Positions 26,923-36,995 of a stretch of 64,000 bases of DNA are shown piece after piece (position 1 is the first letter of the stretch; every line of letters begins with the position of its first letter). The DNA comes from Cyclobacteriaceae bacterium (lineage in GTDB: Bacteria; Bacteroidota; Bacteroidia; Cytophagales; Cyclobacteriaceae). The notes under the pieces were generated by a model that was not told the DNA's origin, searched no databases, and was given only the letters and a program-made list of their open reading frames with translations. The position numbers and the translations under genes were made by a program. The stretch lies in assembly GCA_028285445.1 (NCBI GenBank), contig JANQPQ010000016.1, positions 124,001 to 188,000 of the forward strand. Reading direction: 5' to 3'.

Positions 26923-27969
26923 TCAATCCTTATCCGTGCCGGCTGAGGCAGCGTGGTATTTTTGCCATTCCCAGGCCGAAGTCATCATGTCGTTGAGGGT
27001 GTGTCTGGGCTCCCATCCCAGATGTGATTTTGCCTTGGCCGAATTACTGTAGATGCTGGATACATCTCCAGGCCTTCTGGGCCCGACTCGGTAATTAACT
27101 TTTTCACCGGTGGCCTCTTGAAATGCATTAATAGCTTCGAGAACTGTTACCCCTGAGCCAGAGCCTAAATTAAAAATATCGAAGTTATGCGTATTCTTTC
27201 CTTGCACCAGGTAATCCAACGCTTTGATATGTGCGTCTGCAATATCAATAACGTGTATATAGTCTCTAATGCAAGTGCCATCCCTTGTTTCGTAATCGTC
27301 TCCAAAGACAACAATCTCCTGTAATGCGCCAATAGCTGCTTTTGTTATCAGGGGCACCAGATTAGTTGAGAGGCCCGTTGGGTCTTCTCCATTCTTACCT
27401 GTGATGTCGCCTCCTACCGGGTTGAAATATCTTAAGGCAATGCTATTGATTGGAAAATCAATTTGGCCCAACTGCTTAAGGATTTCTTCCCCTAGAAATT
27501 TAGTATGGGCATAAGGCGACTCGCACTGGTTTAATGGCGTGGATTCCTCAACTGGAAGCTGACTAATATTTCCGTACACCGCGCAGGAGGATGAGAAAAT
27601 GAAATTGCTGACATTATACTGCTTGCAGCAATCTAACAGGTTAAGAAGCGAACCCATGTTATTTTGGTAGTAAAGAACTGGTTTTGAAACCGATTCAGGC
27701 ACTGATTTGAGGGCAGCAAAATGAATCGCTCCAATTAAATCCGGATTGCTTTCAAACACGCCCTGCAATGCGGCTTTATTACAGAGATCCAGGTTATAGT
27801 TTATGATTTCCTTCCCGGTAATTTCGGCTATTCGGTTAAAAGTCTCCGGCGAAGAATTGACAAAGTTGTCTACAGAAATTACCTCGTATTCAGTGGCTCG
27901 AATTAACTCAATAACGGTTTGAGAACCTAAGTATCCCGCTCCGCCAGTTACTAATACTGTCTTTTTCAA
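26923..27969 (-). CDS. galE: UDP-glucose 4-epimerase
   Basis: This 348-residue short-chain dehydrogenase superfamily enzyme interconverts UDP-glucose and UDP-galactose. NAD-binding GGAGYLGSQT is at the start. The catalytic Ser/Tyr/Lys are seen in FSSSCAVYG and in YAHTKFLGEE (YxxxK), followed by LRYFNPVGG and RDGTCIRDYIHVIDIADAH. It lies directly downstream of the polysaccharide locus on the same strand (51-base gap), so it probably supplies UDP-galactose for that polymer. Confidence 0.95.
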   Translation of the reverse strand: MKKTVLVTGGAGYLGSQTVIELIRATEYEVISVDNFVNSSPETFNRIAEITGKEIINYNLDLCNKAALQGVFESNPDLIGAIHFAALKSVPESVSKPVLYYQNNMGSLLNLLDCCKQYNVSNFIFSSSCAVYGNISQLPVEESTPLNQCESPYAHTKFLGEEILKQLGQIDFPINSIALRYFNPVGGDITGKNGEDPTGLSTNLVPLITKAAIGALQEIVVFGDDYETRDGTCIRDYIHVIDIADAHIKALDYLVQGKNTHNFDIFNLGSGSGVTVLEAINAFQEATGEKVNYRVGPRRPGDVSSIYSNSAKAKSHLGWEPRHTLNDMMTSAWEWQKYHAASAGTDKD

Positions 27970-28020
27970 GTTAGCCGATAAATTTTACACGAAAGTAATA
28001 AGCACAAACGATAAGAAAAA

Positions 28021-31000
28021 CTACTTAATAAACAGTCTGCTTGTGCTGATCACCCCATCATGAGAAACCCTCAGGAAATAGAGGCCTGCGTTAAACCCAA
28101 GAACTTCCAGCGTAAGTTCATTTAACCCAACTACAGGGCTTGCAAGTATTTGCTGTAGTACCAAGTCGCCTGAAGTGTTTAGAAGTGTTACCTCAATGGG
28201 TTCGGGCTGCTTAGCTAATACCTCCAGGGTAATTTTATCTGAAACAGGGTTTGGGTAAGGGCCCTGAATAACTACAGCGCTATTAAGGTTTAGACACTTT
28301 ATGTTGTCGTTGGTGTCTGAGTCAGCAACGGAAATATTCATTGGTACAAGTTCAACACAAATAAAGTCAAGATTTGACAGCAATTCCGGGGAGAACTCCC
28401 CCACCAGCTGATAATTTATTGTTTCAAAGGGTCTGATTATCCCCTGCAGTGGTTCTTGCAATGGCACGCGGTTGTCTAAAGAAATGTGAATTTCCAATTC
28501 CTCAATTACGACACTACCATTGTTAGCAATTGTAAGCACTAACTTCTTATCTCCATCTTGATCTATTTGATTGATTTGCACCAGTTCCAGGTCCAAGCTG
28601 GGTTCAACGACGGAAATAACTACTTCGGCGGTATCAACGCACCCGACACCATTGCTTGCAATTAGTTGTGCGGTACTGGTACCTATGTCGGTAAAAGTAA
28701 AAATGAAGTCTGATTCAATGCTTTCAATATTTCCGTTCACATTCCAAACAAAGGAATCGGCATTTTCCGACATGTTGGTGAAATTAACCGTAAGTGGTGC
28801 AGCGCCGGTTGTAAACGCCGGCTCAAACGCTGATGTGGGCTCTTGCTGGATAGTGATTGACTTGGTAAGCGACTGCTGACAACCTCCTTCAAGTTCTACA
28901 GTTAGTTGCACATCAAATGTCCCGGTTTGATCAAAGGTAAAAGCCACCTCTTTGCCGTTCCCAGCTCCAAGACCTGCAAAGTCCCAGGTTCTGTTAGCAA
29001 CCACCTGGTTTACCGAATCTGTGAGATCAGTGAATAAAACGGCATCCCCAACACAGGCATTGGAAAATGAGAAATCCAGCAAGGGTGGTTCGCTGATGGT
29101 AATATCTTCGGTGTATGTTAGGCTACAATTGTTGTCGAAGGTGAGTGTGAGAGAGACGGGGTAAACACCGGCAGTGGAGAATTCAAAAACCGGACTAGTG
29201 GCAGTGAAATTCTGGCCATCAATAACCCACAAACGAGAGGTAACTGTTACTCCATTGAGCACTGTCAGGTCTGCAAAAGTAGTAGTTTCGCCAACGCAGG
29301 TGTTAATAACCGAAAGATCCAGTGTCGCAGTGGGCAGCACATCTACTGTGAGCTCTGTTGAATCAATGCATCCAGATTCTGAAGTTGTGATTAGCTTGAC
29401 ATTGAATGCCCCTTCGCTGTTATATTGGTGCGAGGGGTTCCTGTCAGTAGAAAAATTTTCTGGTGACCCGGGATCCCCAAAATCCCACTCCCAACCAACG
29501 ATGTTGTCGTTTTCAACCGTCGACTGGTCAAAAAATTGAGTGAGGGTGCCGGCACATGAAATGTTATTAATGAAGCTGACGGCGGGAAGTGCAGCTATGT
29601 GAATCTCCCTGGAGACAGAAGAAATGCAACCATCTACATTTGAGGCCTCAAGAGTAACTTGATAGGTGCCTGCATCAAGATAGGTATGAGTTGGATTTTC
29701 AAGATTGGATGTAAAGCCATCATCAAAATCCCAGGTATAAGAATCTATGTTATTGCCGGTGGTAAGGTTGGAGAAAACCACATCGTTTCCCAAGCATTGG
29801 TCCTCACCAACAAAATCCACTTGTGGCCCCGCAATTATGGTTACGGGTGAACCCCCAGGATTTACTACGGTCTTTTGACATCCGCTAACGCCGGTTACCG
29901 TTAAGGTAATATCGAAATCACCACTGGTAGTAAAGATATGCGTGGGGTGCTGGTCTGTTGAGCTATTCGCTGAGCCGCTTGCAGGATCACCAAAATCCCA
30001 GAGCCAGGCGGCCGGTGTGTCTTCGGTAAACGTTGATTGATCTGTAAATGCGATATCACTGTTGGAACAGGTTAAAGAGGGAAAGGAAAAATCTGGTGTC
30101 AAATCATTCTCATCATAAATTTTAATTGACTTGATGAGCGTACTCTGACAACCATTTTGCTCTTCAATAACCAAGGTAATATTATAATCTCCTGGGGTTA
30201 CAAATGTATGTGTAGGGTTTTGGTCAGTTGAAGACCCCATGCCGTCGAAGTCCCAGTCCCAGGATACAATTGGGCCTGCCTGTCCGGTTGAAAGGTCAGT
30301 AAACTGAACCTGGCGATTACTGCAGGCATTAGTAGCACTGAATTCCGCCGTAGGCGCGGGTTGTATTAGTACGGAGTCATAGAAATACTGATGTTCGCCA
30401 CCAGCGTCTATTATCTGTTTAGTTATATACTTCCATCCATCAGACTGATACTGTACAGTTGAAAGTGACACATCATTCGATTGATCGATGGAAGCTCCAC
30501 TACTACTATTTGGGAACTCGTAGGAGAATAATTGACGGGTGATATTGTTGACAAAGAATGCTCGTGACAGGGAATTAGATGTTGCGGTTTCGACGCCAAA
30601 GTTCTGGGAAAACCCTGGATCTAATCCTGAAATAATTTCATTGGCGGGACTATTGGTAATATCATCGCCAAAATTCAGCCTATAAACATTGGGGCCTAAT
30701 GATGATAGTAAGGCAACGATTTCCCCGGAATCATAGATCACCGAAATCCCAGTAGGGGCATTGGTAAATGCCGGATTTATTTGGGAAGTGAGATCCGTGG
30801 CTACTGGATTCGGAATGAAAACATTCGCACCATAATCCAGCAATGTCAGACTGTTGGTTGCTGCTGTGCCAACCAATAAGGCGTACCAGGAATCGCATTG
30901 CTTAAAGAATTCAATATCATTAACTGGAGTATCGACGGCCGCATACTCGATTACGTCAGCTACCGGATCTGGTGTACTTGTAGCGTCAGTGCCAAGATTC

Positions 31001-31599
31001 ACCATGACGTATTTCCTGTTGCCCCCGTCGCTAACCACAAGCACAATATCTCCATCTTCAACAATCTTTAAACTATTGCCGCTACCAGTAGTCCCAAAGT
31101 TTCCGAGATTAACCGTTTGATCCACAGTTGATAGGTCTGTTCCGAAATCAAACCTGACGATCCTGCCACCATTTAGAAAAGTACCGAATCCGTACCAGTT
31201 TCCTCCTTGATTGACAAACTCTATGGCAGTAAGTCTTGTTCCAAAGCCAGAGTAGACATCTAAAACGGAGGAAGAGGTAACCTCATCAAGTGCATCGTTG
31301 AATTCCAGGTGGTACATCATAGTAGACCCCGGCAGGAATCCATGCCACGTGGTACCATCATGTACCAACGTCAATTTCTCAGGCTGCACTGCACTAGAAA
31401 AAGCTCCGAAGCTGTTGGCTGTTGGCTGCTGCAGAAAATCACCAGGAGAGAAATCCCAGACGATGCTCTGTGCCCCTGGGGCGCTCAAGGCTACATCCTG
31501 ATCTGTACAACCGTCTGGCAACCGGCTGCCCGTCAGGCACTGACCAAAAGAGCTCCAACTCAACAGTATCAGGCCACAGATGAATGGGGTAATTTTCAT
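28021..31599 (-). CDS. Large secreted PKD-repeat protein with T9SS sorting domain
   Basis: The protein has 1192 residues. A signal peptide (ending SSFGQ) is followed by about 390 residues with propeller-like repeats. Seven PKD domains follow from about residue 415 to 1000, recognised by WDWDFDG, WDFGD and THTF/YNITL patterns. The first six carry a cysteine early and another late (as in NGCQ, SGCQ, DGCI), so each may hold a disulfide. After a further beta domain, the last 80 residues form a type-A sorting domain (YPNPVSDKITLEV to SRLFIK). It should be exported by type IX secretion and anchored on the surface. It follows a glycosyltransferase by 21 bases. Confidence 0.88.
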   Translation of the reverse strand: MKITPFICGLILLSWSSFGQCLTGSRLPDGCTDQDVALSAPGAQSIVWDFSPGDFLQQPTANSFGAFSSAVQPEKLTLVHDGTTWHGFLPGSTMMYHLEFNDALDEVTSSSVLDVYSGFGTRLTAIEFVNQGGNWYGFGTFLNGGRIVRFDFGTDLSTVDQTVNLGNFGTTGSGNSLKIVEDGDIVLVVSDGGNRKYVMVNLGTDATSTPDPVADVIEYAAVDTPVNDIEFFKQCDSWYALLVGTAATNSLTLLDYGANVFIPNPVATDLTSQINPAFTNAPTGISVIYDSGEIVALLSSLGPNVYRLNFGDDITNSPANEIISGLDPGFSQNFGVETATSNSLSRAFFVNNITRQLFSYEFPNSSSGASIDQSNDVSLSTVQYQSDGWKYITKQIIDAGGEHQYFYDSVLIQPAPTAEFSATNACSNRQVQFTDLSTGQAGPIVSWDWDFDGMGSSTDQNPTHTFVTPGDYNITLVIEEQNGCQSTLIKSIKIYDENDLTPDFSFPSLTCSNSDIAFTDQSTFTEDTPAAWLWDFGDPASGSANSSTDQHPTHIFTTSGDFDITLTVTGVSGCQKTVVNPGGSPVTIIAGPQVDFVGEDQCLGNDVVFSNLTTGNNIDSYTWDFDDGFTSNLENPTHTYLDAGTYQVTLEASNVDGCISSVSREIHIAALPAVSFINNISCAGTLTQFFDQSTVENDNIVGWEWDFGDPGSPENFSTDRNPSHQYNSEGAFNVKLITTSESGCIDSTELTVDVLPTATLDLSVINTCVGETTTFADLTVLNGVTVTSRLWVIDGQNFTATSPVFEFSTAGVYPVSLTLTFDNNCSLTYTEDITISEPPLLDFSFSNACVGDAVLFTDLTDSVNQVVANRTWDFAGLGAGNGKEVAFTFDQTGTFDVQLTVELEGGCQQSLTKSITIQQEPTSAFEPAFTTGAAPLTVNFTNMSENADSFVWNVNGNIESIESDFIFTFTDIGTSTAQLIASNGVGCVDTAEVVISVVEPSLDLELVQINQIDQDGDKKLVLTIANNGSVVIEELEIHISLDNRVPLQEPLQGIIRPFETINYQLVGEFSPELLSNLDFICVELVPMNISVADSDTNDNIKCLNLNSAVVIQGPYPNPVSDKITLEVLAKQPEPIEVTLLNTSGDLVLQQILASPVVGLNELTLEVLGFNAGLYFLRVSHDGVISTSRLFIK

Positions 31600-31620
31600 T
31601 GTTTTTCTTAATACGGCAGG

Positions 31621-32874
31621 TTAATGACCTGTAACCACGTTGTTAATAATGCTCTTGTACACAGTGTGATAGGAATTTATGCCCATTGCCAGCGAGAATT
31701 CCCTGGCACTTTCGAGGGCACTGGGAATATAGTTTCCAGCTTCAGCCATTTTGTTTACAACTGATTCATATCCATCAACGCTAAACTCATCAACGATAAA
31801 CCCGGCGTTACCTTCAGCAACAATTCTGTCAACATCTCCAACGCCAGTATTGCAAATTACTGGTTTTCCCATAGACAGCAATTCAGCAAGTTTGGTTGGC
31901 GAGGAAGCTTTTTTGGAATATACCGGTTTAATAAAAAATATACCGTAGTCACAAATCGAGATCATTTTCGGCACGTCCTCACGTTCAACGAACCGAATTT
32001 GAATGTTATTTTCCAGCTTTCTCTTCTTTGCCTCTGCCAAAATATATTCCCTTTCATCCCCTGACAGAAACAGAAACTTGGATTCTGGTTTTTTCTTCAG
32101 CATAACTACGAAGAAGTCCAGCATTTCTTCAAGCATATACCATGTACCGAGGGAACCCAAATAGCAAATCACAAAGTCATCGCTGTCAAACGAAAGCTGG
32201 CTGCGAAGACTAGTTATACTTGCATCATTGTATCGGTTGGGGTCAAACAATGTGTCTTCAACGCAGCAAGGAATGACCTCAATTTTCTTCGCAATACCAG
32301 GTAAATCAGGCCAGCTAGCAATTTCATCACTGGCATTGTTAGTCAGACAAATTACGCTATCTGCCTCTCGTAGCATTTCCTTTTCCTTCTTTTTGAAGAA
32401 TTTATAGATGCGTTTATAAACCAGGTTTTGTTGTGGCCAAATATTCCCTTCTACCCGCTCATCGGCCCAGAAACCTCTCATGTCAAAAATCAACTTGACC
32501 CCAAATTGTCTCTTTAACCTTAAGCCCACTAGTGCAGTGATGTAGCTTCTGCAGTGCACAATATCATAGCTACTTTCTTTGAATAAGGCTTTAGCCCTAC
32601 GGCTCATGACCACCAGATCCTTTAGTGTTGAAAGTATCGGTGGCGATTTGGTATATTTTAAGGGAAACCACTGTAGGCCCTGCTCCTCCAGCTTCTCGCT
32701 TAACCGCGGTATCGAGTGGTTTTTGCCCTGCTTCTCAAAACTAAGGATGGAGATTCTATGACCCAGGTCTTTTAGTCCTCTCAGGTAGGGCAAAATTTGT
32801 GATTGGCCCAGGGCATCAGTAAGGCCATCATAAGTCATATAAAGAACCTTTATTGGCTGTTCTCCGCTATCCAT
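31621..32874 (-). CDS. Glycosyltransferase, group 1 (GT4-type)
   Basis: This 417-residue GT-B fold enzyme has the N-terminal acceptor domain with MTYDGLTDALGQSQILPYL, typical of GT4 enzymes, and the donor-binding C-terminal half with CYLGSLGTWYMLEEML and the region SPTKLAELLSMGKPVICNTGVGD, including the EX7E-like pattern. It should transfer a sugar from a nucleotide donor in polymer repeat-unit assembly. It overlaps the asparagine synthetase gene by 25 bases and precedes the PKD protein gene. Confidence 0.9.
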   Translation of the reverse strand: MDSGEQPIKVLYMTYDGLTDALGQSQILPYLRGLKDLGHRISILSFEKQGKNHSIPRLSEKLEEQGLQWFPLKYTKSPPILSTLKDLVVMSRRAKALFKESSYDIVHCRSYITALVGLRLKRQFGVKLIFDMRGFWADERVEGNIWPQQNLVYKRIYKFFKKKEKEMLREADSVICLTNNASDEIASWPDLPGIAKKIEVIPCCVEDTLFDPNRYNDASITSLRSQLSFDSDDFVICYLGSLGTWYMLEEMLDFFVVMLKKKPESKFLFLSGDEREYILAEAKKRKLENNIQIRFVEREDVPKMISICDYGIFFIKPVYSKKASSPTKLAELLSMGKPVICNTGVGDVDRIVAEGNAGFIVDEFSVDGYESVVNKMAEAGNYIPSALESAREFSLAMGINSYHTVYKSIINNVVTGH

Positions 32875-34697
32875 TTATTGAGTAGTACTAAGGCCCAAAT
32901 TCTATTGTAAAGGTAGTCTTCGCCGCGGTAAAAGCGCTGAAGGAGTGCGCTAACCTGTTTTGGGTTCAACACTTGCTGCTCCTGGATTAAATCCGGGTTC
33001 AGGTATTTTGCAACCAGATAGTTTAGTTCTCCGCGTAGCCACTTATCGAGGGGAATTGAGAAACCCCATTTGGGCCTATCAAATAGTTTAGGGTTGAGAT
33101 AGTCGTAAAGTATTTGCCGAAGCAAGTATTTGGTAGTTCCCCCCCTAACTTTTAACTGTTCATCCAGATTAATGGTGAACTCAACTATTTCATGGTCAAG
33201 TAACGGAACCCTTGCTTCCAATGAATATTTCATTGAGGCCCGGTCTACCTTTACCAACAGATCGTCTTTTAGGTAGTTGTTGATATCAAAAATTGCCTGC
33301 TCTTCCCTTGCAGTAAGTGTACGTGCCACCGGCGCCATTGTCTCATTGGGTAGATCTGCAAAGGGTCCTGGTAGTATTTCCTCCAATTCTCGCTGAGCAA
33401 ACATATACTCTTCCTGCGAAAGTATGTGACTCTTCAGCACCTGCTTATTAGGATAGTCCATTACATGAGATCCCCGTTTGAGCCTGTTGCTACCTGTTAT
33501 CGCCAGTAGCTTTGAGATGGGTTTTCTACCTAATTGGAAAAGAGGATTTGAAAGCCTTTGTGCCCAGTTGTATGATCCATAGCCCAGGAATTGTTCATCT
33601 CCGCCATCTCCGGATAGTACTACTTTTACCGAACGGCTGGCTAATTCAGAAACAAGTAGGGTTGGAATGGAGGAAGAATCGGCGAATGGCTCGTCGTAGG
33701 TATCGGTAATCATAGCCACTCTCTCAATTGCCTCCTGCTCATCAAGCATATATTCCTGATGATCGGTTTTGAGAGAATCGGCCACTAGCCTGGCGTAGGA
33801 CGCTTCAGCATACTTATTATCCTTAATACCAATTGAAAAGGTCCTCACCGGTTTGGGGCTAATACTCTGTGCTACAGCTGTAATCGTACTTGAGTCAATT
33901 CCTCCACTGAGGAAAACTCCCAAGGGCACGTCCGCGATCATACGCCTTTCCACACTTCGAATTAGCAATTCCTTTAACTTGTCTCTTGCTTCATCGGCAT
34001 TAGTAGTCCTTTGCCTGGAAATGTGATCAGTAATTTTCCAGTATGGAACGATTGTAACTTCTCCCCGCTCAATTGTACCGTAGCACCCGGCTGGAAATTT
34101 CTTGACTTCCGAGTATATACTTAACGGCTCAGGAATAAAGCCCAAATGTAGGTATAGGGATATTGCCTGATCTGACCGGGTGCGGCTGAAATATGGAGCC
34201 TTAAATGATTTCAGTTCAGAGGCAAATGCAAATGTTCTTTCATGATGGTAGTAATAGAGCGGTTTGATCCCCAGCCTATCTCGAAAGATCCAAAGTTTAT
34301 GTTCTTTCTTTCCCCAAATGGCAATGGTAAACATTCCGTTGAGGCGTTTCACGAATTCCGGCCCCCAAATAACAAATGCTTCCAGAATTACTTCGGTATC
34401 ACTTGTCGACCGGAAGTCGATAGACTTAACCGAAGAGACTTCTTCTCTGATTTTTGCATAGTTATAAACCTCACCGTTATACGTCATCACGTAGTTGCCA
34501 CAGGAAGAATAAAACGGCTGGTTTGCCGCTGGGCTCAAATCTAGTATTGATAGCCTCTTGTGCCCCAAGCCTATTCCATGCTCATCATCTATAAAAATAC
34601 CTTCAGCGTCTGGCCCGCGATGATCAAGTCTTTTGGTCATCTCAATGAGATGATCTTTACTTAGTGATGGCGATATGAAACCAGCTATGCCGCACAT
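32850..34697 (-). CDS. asnB: Asparagine synthetase (glutamine-hydrolysing)
   Basis: This 615-residue protein has the N-terminal glutamine amidotransferase with nucleophile C2 (MCGIAGF), RLDHRGPDA and YNGEVYNY. The synthetase domain follows, with the ATP loop LSGGIDSST and VVLSGDGGDEQFLGY. AsnB copies lying in exopolysaccharide loci are common and are thought to amidate sugar acids or another acid group rather than serve bulk asparagine synthesis; that role is inference here. It sits between glycosyltransferases, overlapping one and spaced by one base from the other. Confidence 0.93.
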   Translation of the reverse strand: MCGIAGFISPSLSKDHLIEMTKRLDHRGPDAEGIFIDDEHGIGLGHKRLSILDLSPAANQPFYSSCGNYVMTYNGEVYNYAKIREEVSSVKSIDFRSTSDTEVILEAFVIWGPEFVKRLNGMFTIAIWGKKEHKLWIFRDRLGIKPLYYYHHERTFAFASELKSFKAPYFSRTRSDQAISLYLHLGFIPEPLSIYSEVKKFPAGCYGTIERGEVTIVPYWKITDHISRQRTTNADEARDKLKELLIRSVERRMIADVPLGVFLSGGIDSSTITAVAQSISPKPVRTFSIGIKDNKYAEASYARLVADSLKTDHQEYMLDEQEAIERVAMITDTYDEPFADSSSIPTLLVSELASRSVKVVLSGDGGDEQFLGYGSYNWAQRLSNPLFQLGRKPISKLLAITGSNRLKRGSHVMDYPNKQVLKSHILSQEEYMFAQRELEEILPGPFADLPNETMAPVARTLTAREEQAIFDINNYLKDDLLVKVDRASMKYSLEARVPLLDHEIVEFTINLDEQLKVRGGTTKYLLRQILYDYLNPKLFDRPKWGFSIPLDKWLRGELNYLVAKYLNPDLIQEQQVLNPKQVSALLQRFYRGEDYLYNRIWALVLLNKWIAENSQ

Positions 34698-34698
34698 G

Positions 34699-35988
34699 TT
34701 AGATTTGATCTAGAATATTGGCGAGGGCCTCGGCCTGGATTCTTCTACTGTATTGGCTAATACCTGGCGCATTCTTGTCGTTTGCCGGAGACTTGCCCTG
34801 CATAAATAACTGATAATGATCTCTCAACATCTTTAGCATCTCACTACTTGAGTTTGCAATTCCTCCATGCTGCAAACTTCTTACTACTTTCTCTGCTTCC
34901 CCACCTTCACCATCTCCCGGACAAAGGGCTATAGGGGTTCCGCTACCTGCGTACTCGTATATTTTGCTGCCTATTACCCCGCGAAAACCTTTCCAGCCAA
35001 CATAAAGTAACAAATGTGACCTCATTTCCATTGTAATAACCTGATCACGTGGAATTCTCTCTGAACTCTCATAATATGGCTCATACCCCACTAGCAGGCT
35101 AGCAACGCGTGCAGATTGATGCTTATCGTAATCCAGACCACAAAAATTTAATCGAACCCGCGGTGCGTCTTCGGCATCGACAAACTCTTTAAAAGCCTTA
35201 CAAAAAACTTCAATATTCTGCTCGGGATATAGGGTTCCCAAATAAGTAATGGTGAAATCGTCATACTTAGTTACTTCTTTATTGAAGTCATCTGATTCAA
35301 AGCCATTGTAAACTGCTTCACCCTCTATTGCTGAAACCTTGCTTATGTGGTCTACCAATGGTGTTGACACGGAAGTTATACAACTGGCAGTACGTACCCA
35401 TTTCTTTTCAAAGTAACGATCATAGGAAGTGATAATCTTCGAGATTGGATTTTGACTTGCTCCAAGTTGTGTGGAAGTCCAGGCGTCTCTGTAATCAGCA
35501 ACCCATCGGATGCCATTTTTTTTGTGGAGCAGGTAGCCAAACTTAAAGAGCTCAAAAGGGTTTCCGGAAACCACTAATTTTTCCAACTCTCTATCCTTGC
35601 TTAATAAGGTAGCAGCGTATGAATACAGATTGCCATGCGGTATAACCGAATTGGTTATATTCTGCAGGAACAAAGTAATTAATGTGAGCAATTTGCTGAA
35701 TGGGCTTAACCAGCGTGCCGACTGACTCCTGATAAAAATTTTATCTCTTAGCGAAGATCTATAAGGCAAGTAGTGTACCTCGTAGTTGTGGTTCTTAGTG
35801 ATCTCAACTTTGGTTCCGGTAGATTTCAATACCTGGTCACTGGCACTAATTGGAATTTCCCAGTTTCGGGTGACAATAACCGGGTAGTAATTTGCCTGGT
35901 GTAGGTGCTGAGCCCAACTCCATACGCGCTGCGCTGCGGCTAAGTTGCAGGGCGGAAAAAAGTAAGTGAGTATCAGTACCTTTTTCAA
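34699..35988 (-). CDS. Glycosyltransferase family protein (GT4-like)
   Basis: This 429-residue protein begins KKVLILTYFFPPCNLAAAQRVWSW, an N-terminal pattern common in GT4 enzymes of surface glycan loci. The middle has VADYRDAWTSTQLG and a C-terminal donor half with ITYLGTLYPEQNIEVF and SKIYEYAGSGTPIALCPG. The sugar donor is not known. It overlaps the next upstream gene by 4 bases and is one base from asnB, so it is part of the same operon. Confidence 0.87.
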   Translation of the reverse strand: MKKVLILTYFFPPCNLAAAQRVWSWAQHLHQANYYPVIVTRNWEIPISASDQVLKSTGTKVEITKNHNYEVHYLPYRSSLRDKIFIRSQSARWLSPFSKLLTLITLFLQNITNSVIPHGNLYSYAATLLSKDRELEKLVVSGNPFELFKFGYLLHKKNGIRWVADYRDAWTSTQLGASQNPISKIITSYDRYFEKKWVRTASCITSVSTPLVDHISKVSAIEGEAVYNGFESDDFNKEVTKYDDFTITYLGTLYPEQNIEVFCKAFKEFVDAEDAPRVRLNFCGLDYDKHQSARVASLLVGYEPYYESSERIPRDQVITMEMRSHLLLYVGWKGFRGVIGSKIYEYAGSGTPIALCPGDGEGGEAEKVVRSLQHGGIANSSSEMLKMLRDHYQLFMQGKSPANDKNAPGISQYSRRIQAEALANILDQI

Positions 35989-36995
35989 TCGGTGCTTAAC
36001 TTTTTTGATTTATCCAACACTGACAAGACTTTGTCATGTAAATCATGAACATCCCTGTTTCTGAATAAGACCACGTCTTGCTCACGCTCAACAGCATCGC
36101 TAGCCACCACGGGGCAACCAAGATCTAGTGCCTCATCAATACTTATTGAGTGCCCGTCAGTCAATGTTGGCCTGATCAGTAAATCTGATTCTGTTAAGAG
36201 AGGCCACATTTCTCTTTGGCCCGTTAGCAGGAAAAAGTTATCTCCAACACCGTATTTCCTAAGCCTTTCAGTTTGCTTTCTCACGTATTCCTTTTCAAGC
36301 TCTCCATTTGCCAGACAGAAAATTAATCCAAACTGTGGGTATTTCTTAACCAACAACCCACACAATTCAACCGTCAAATCCAGGCCATAAAGGTCTTCGT
36401 CCTCAAGAAATACCACCTGAAAGGCGTTTGCGCAGATAACAGGATTATGTCTTTGCAAGAACTGTCTCAGTGAACCGGGATAAGTATTAAGAATCACTTC
36501 CTTTTCTGCTAATGGAGGTGGAATATAGGCTGAAATCTTCTCAACGTTTTCTGGGGTTACCACATTATGCTGATGATATTTATCCAACACAGCTTGACCA
36601 ACCACAATTAGTAAATCAAGGTTTGCGACAAAGTCGTGGTAGAACTTTGCAGATCTTTCATCAAGCGAGTCGAAAAGTCTGGAGTTATGGTCTGTAAAGA
36701 ACAATGAAAACTTCAAGATGCTTCTCAGTGATTGAACTAACTGCAATATCCGTCTCTCAGTGGTGTGCACATGAACTATATCCGGACGAAAAATCAACAT
36801 TAGCGAAATAAGTTTTAAGTACCTGCCGAGACTGCCGAAGTGCTTTTTGCTTGTATTGAATACCCTTACTTGCTTATCCTTTTGCAATGCCTTAAATAGC
36901 CGATCGATATGCACAGAAACTCCACCCAGGGGGGGAGGCAATGCGCCAACCAGTAGAATTTTGTGGTGAGGCCGGTAAATCTCAAAGATTTTCAT
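35985..36995 (-). CDS. Glycosyltransferase, group 1
   Basis: This 336-residue protein has a GT-B N-terminal glycine loop (LLVGALPPPLGGVSVHIDRL) and IVHVHTTERR, and a C-terminal donor half with LLTGQREMWPLLTESDLLIRPTLTDGHSISIDEALDLGCPVVASD, where the DGxSISIxEAL stretch is the nucleotide-sugar site. It is slightly short for the family. Its start overlaps the upstream oxidoreductase fusion gene by 14 bases and its end overlaps the downstream glycosyltransferase by 4. Confidence 0.87.
   Translation of the reverse strand: MKIFEIYRPHHKILLVGALPPPLGGVSVHIDRLFKALQKDKQVRVFNTSKKHFGSLGRYLKLISLMLIFRPDIVHVHTTERRILQLVQSLRSILKFSLFFTDHNSRLFDSLDERSAKFYHDFVANLDLLIVVGQAVLDKYHQHNVVTPENVEKISAYIPPPLAEKEVILNTYPGSLRQFLQRHNPVICANAFQVVFLEDEDLYGLDLTVELCGLLVKKYPQFGLIFCLANGELEKEYVRKQTERLRKYGVGDNFFLLTGQREMWPLLTESDLLIRPTLTDGHSISIDEALDLGCPVVASDAVEREQDVVLFRNRDVHDLHDKVLSVLDKSKKLSTD

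Noticed and set aside
28600-30370. DNA tandem repeats in the PKD gene
   Set aside because: The protein repeats are diverged and of uneven length; no DNA-level repeat array is seen.
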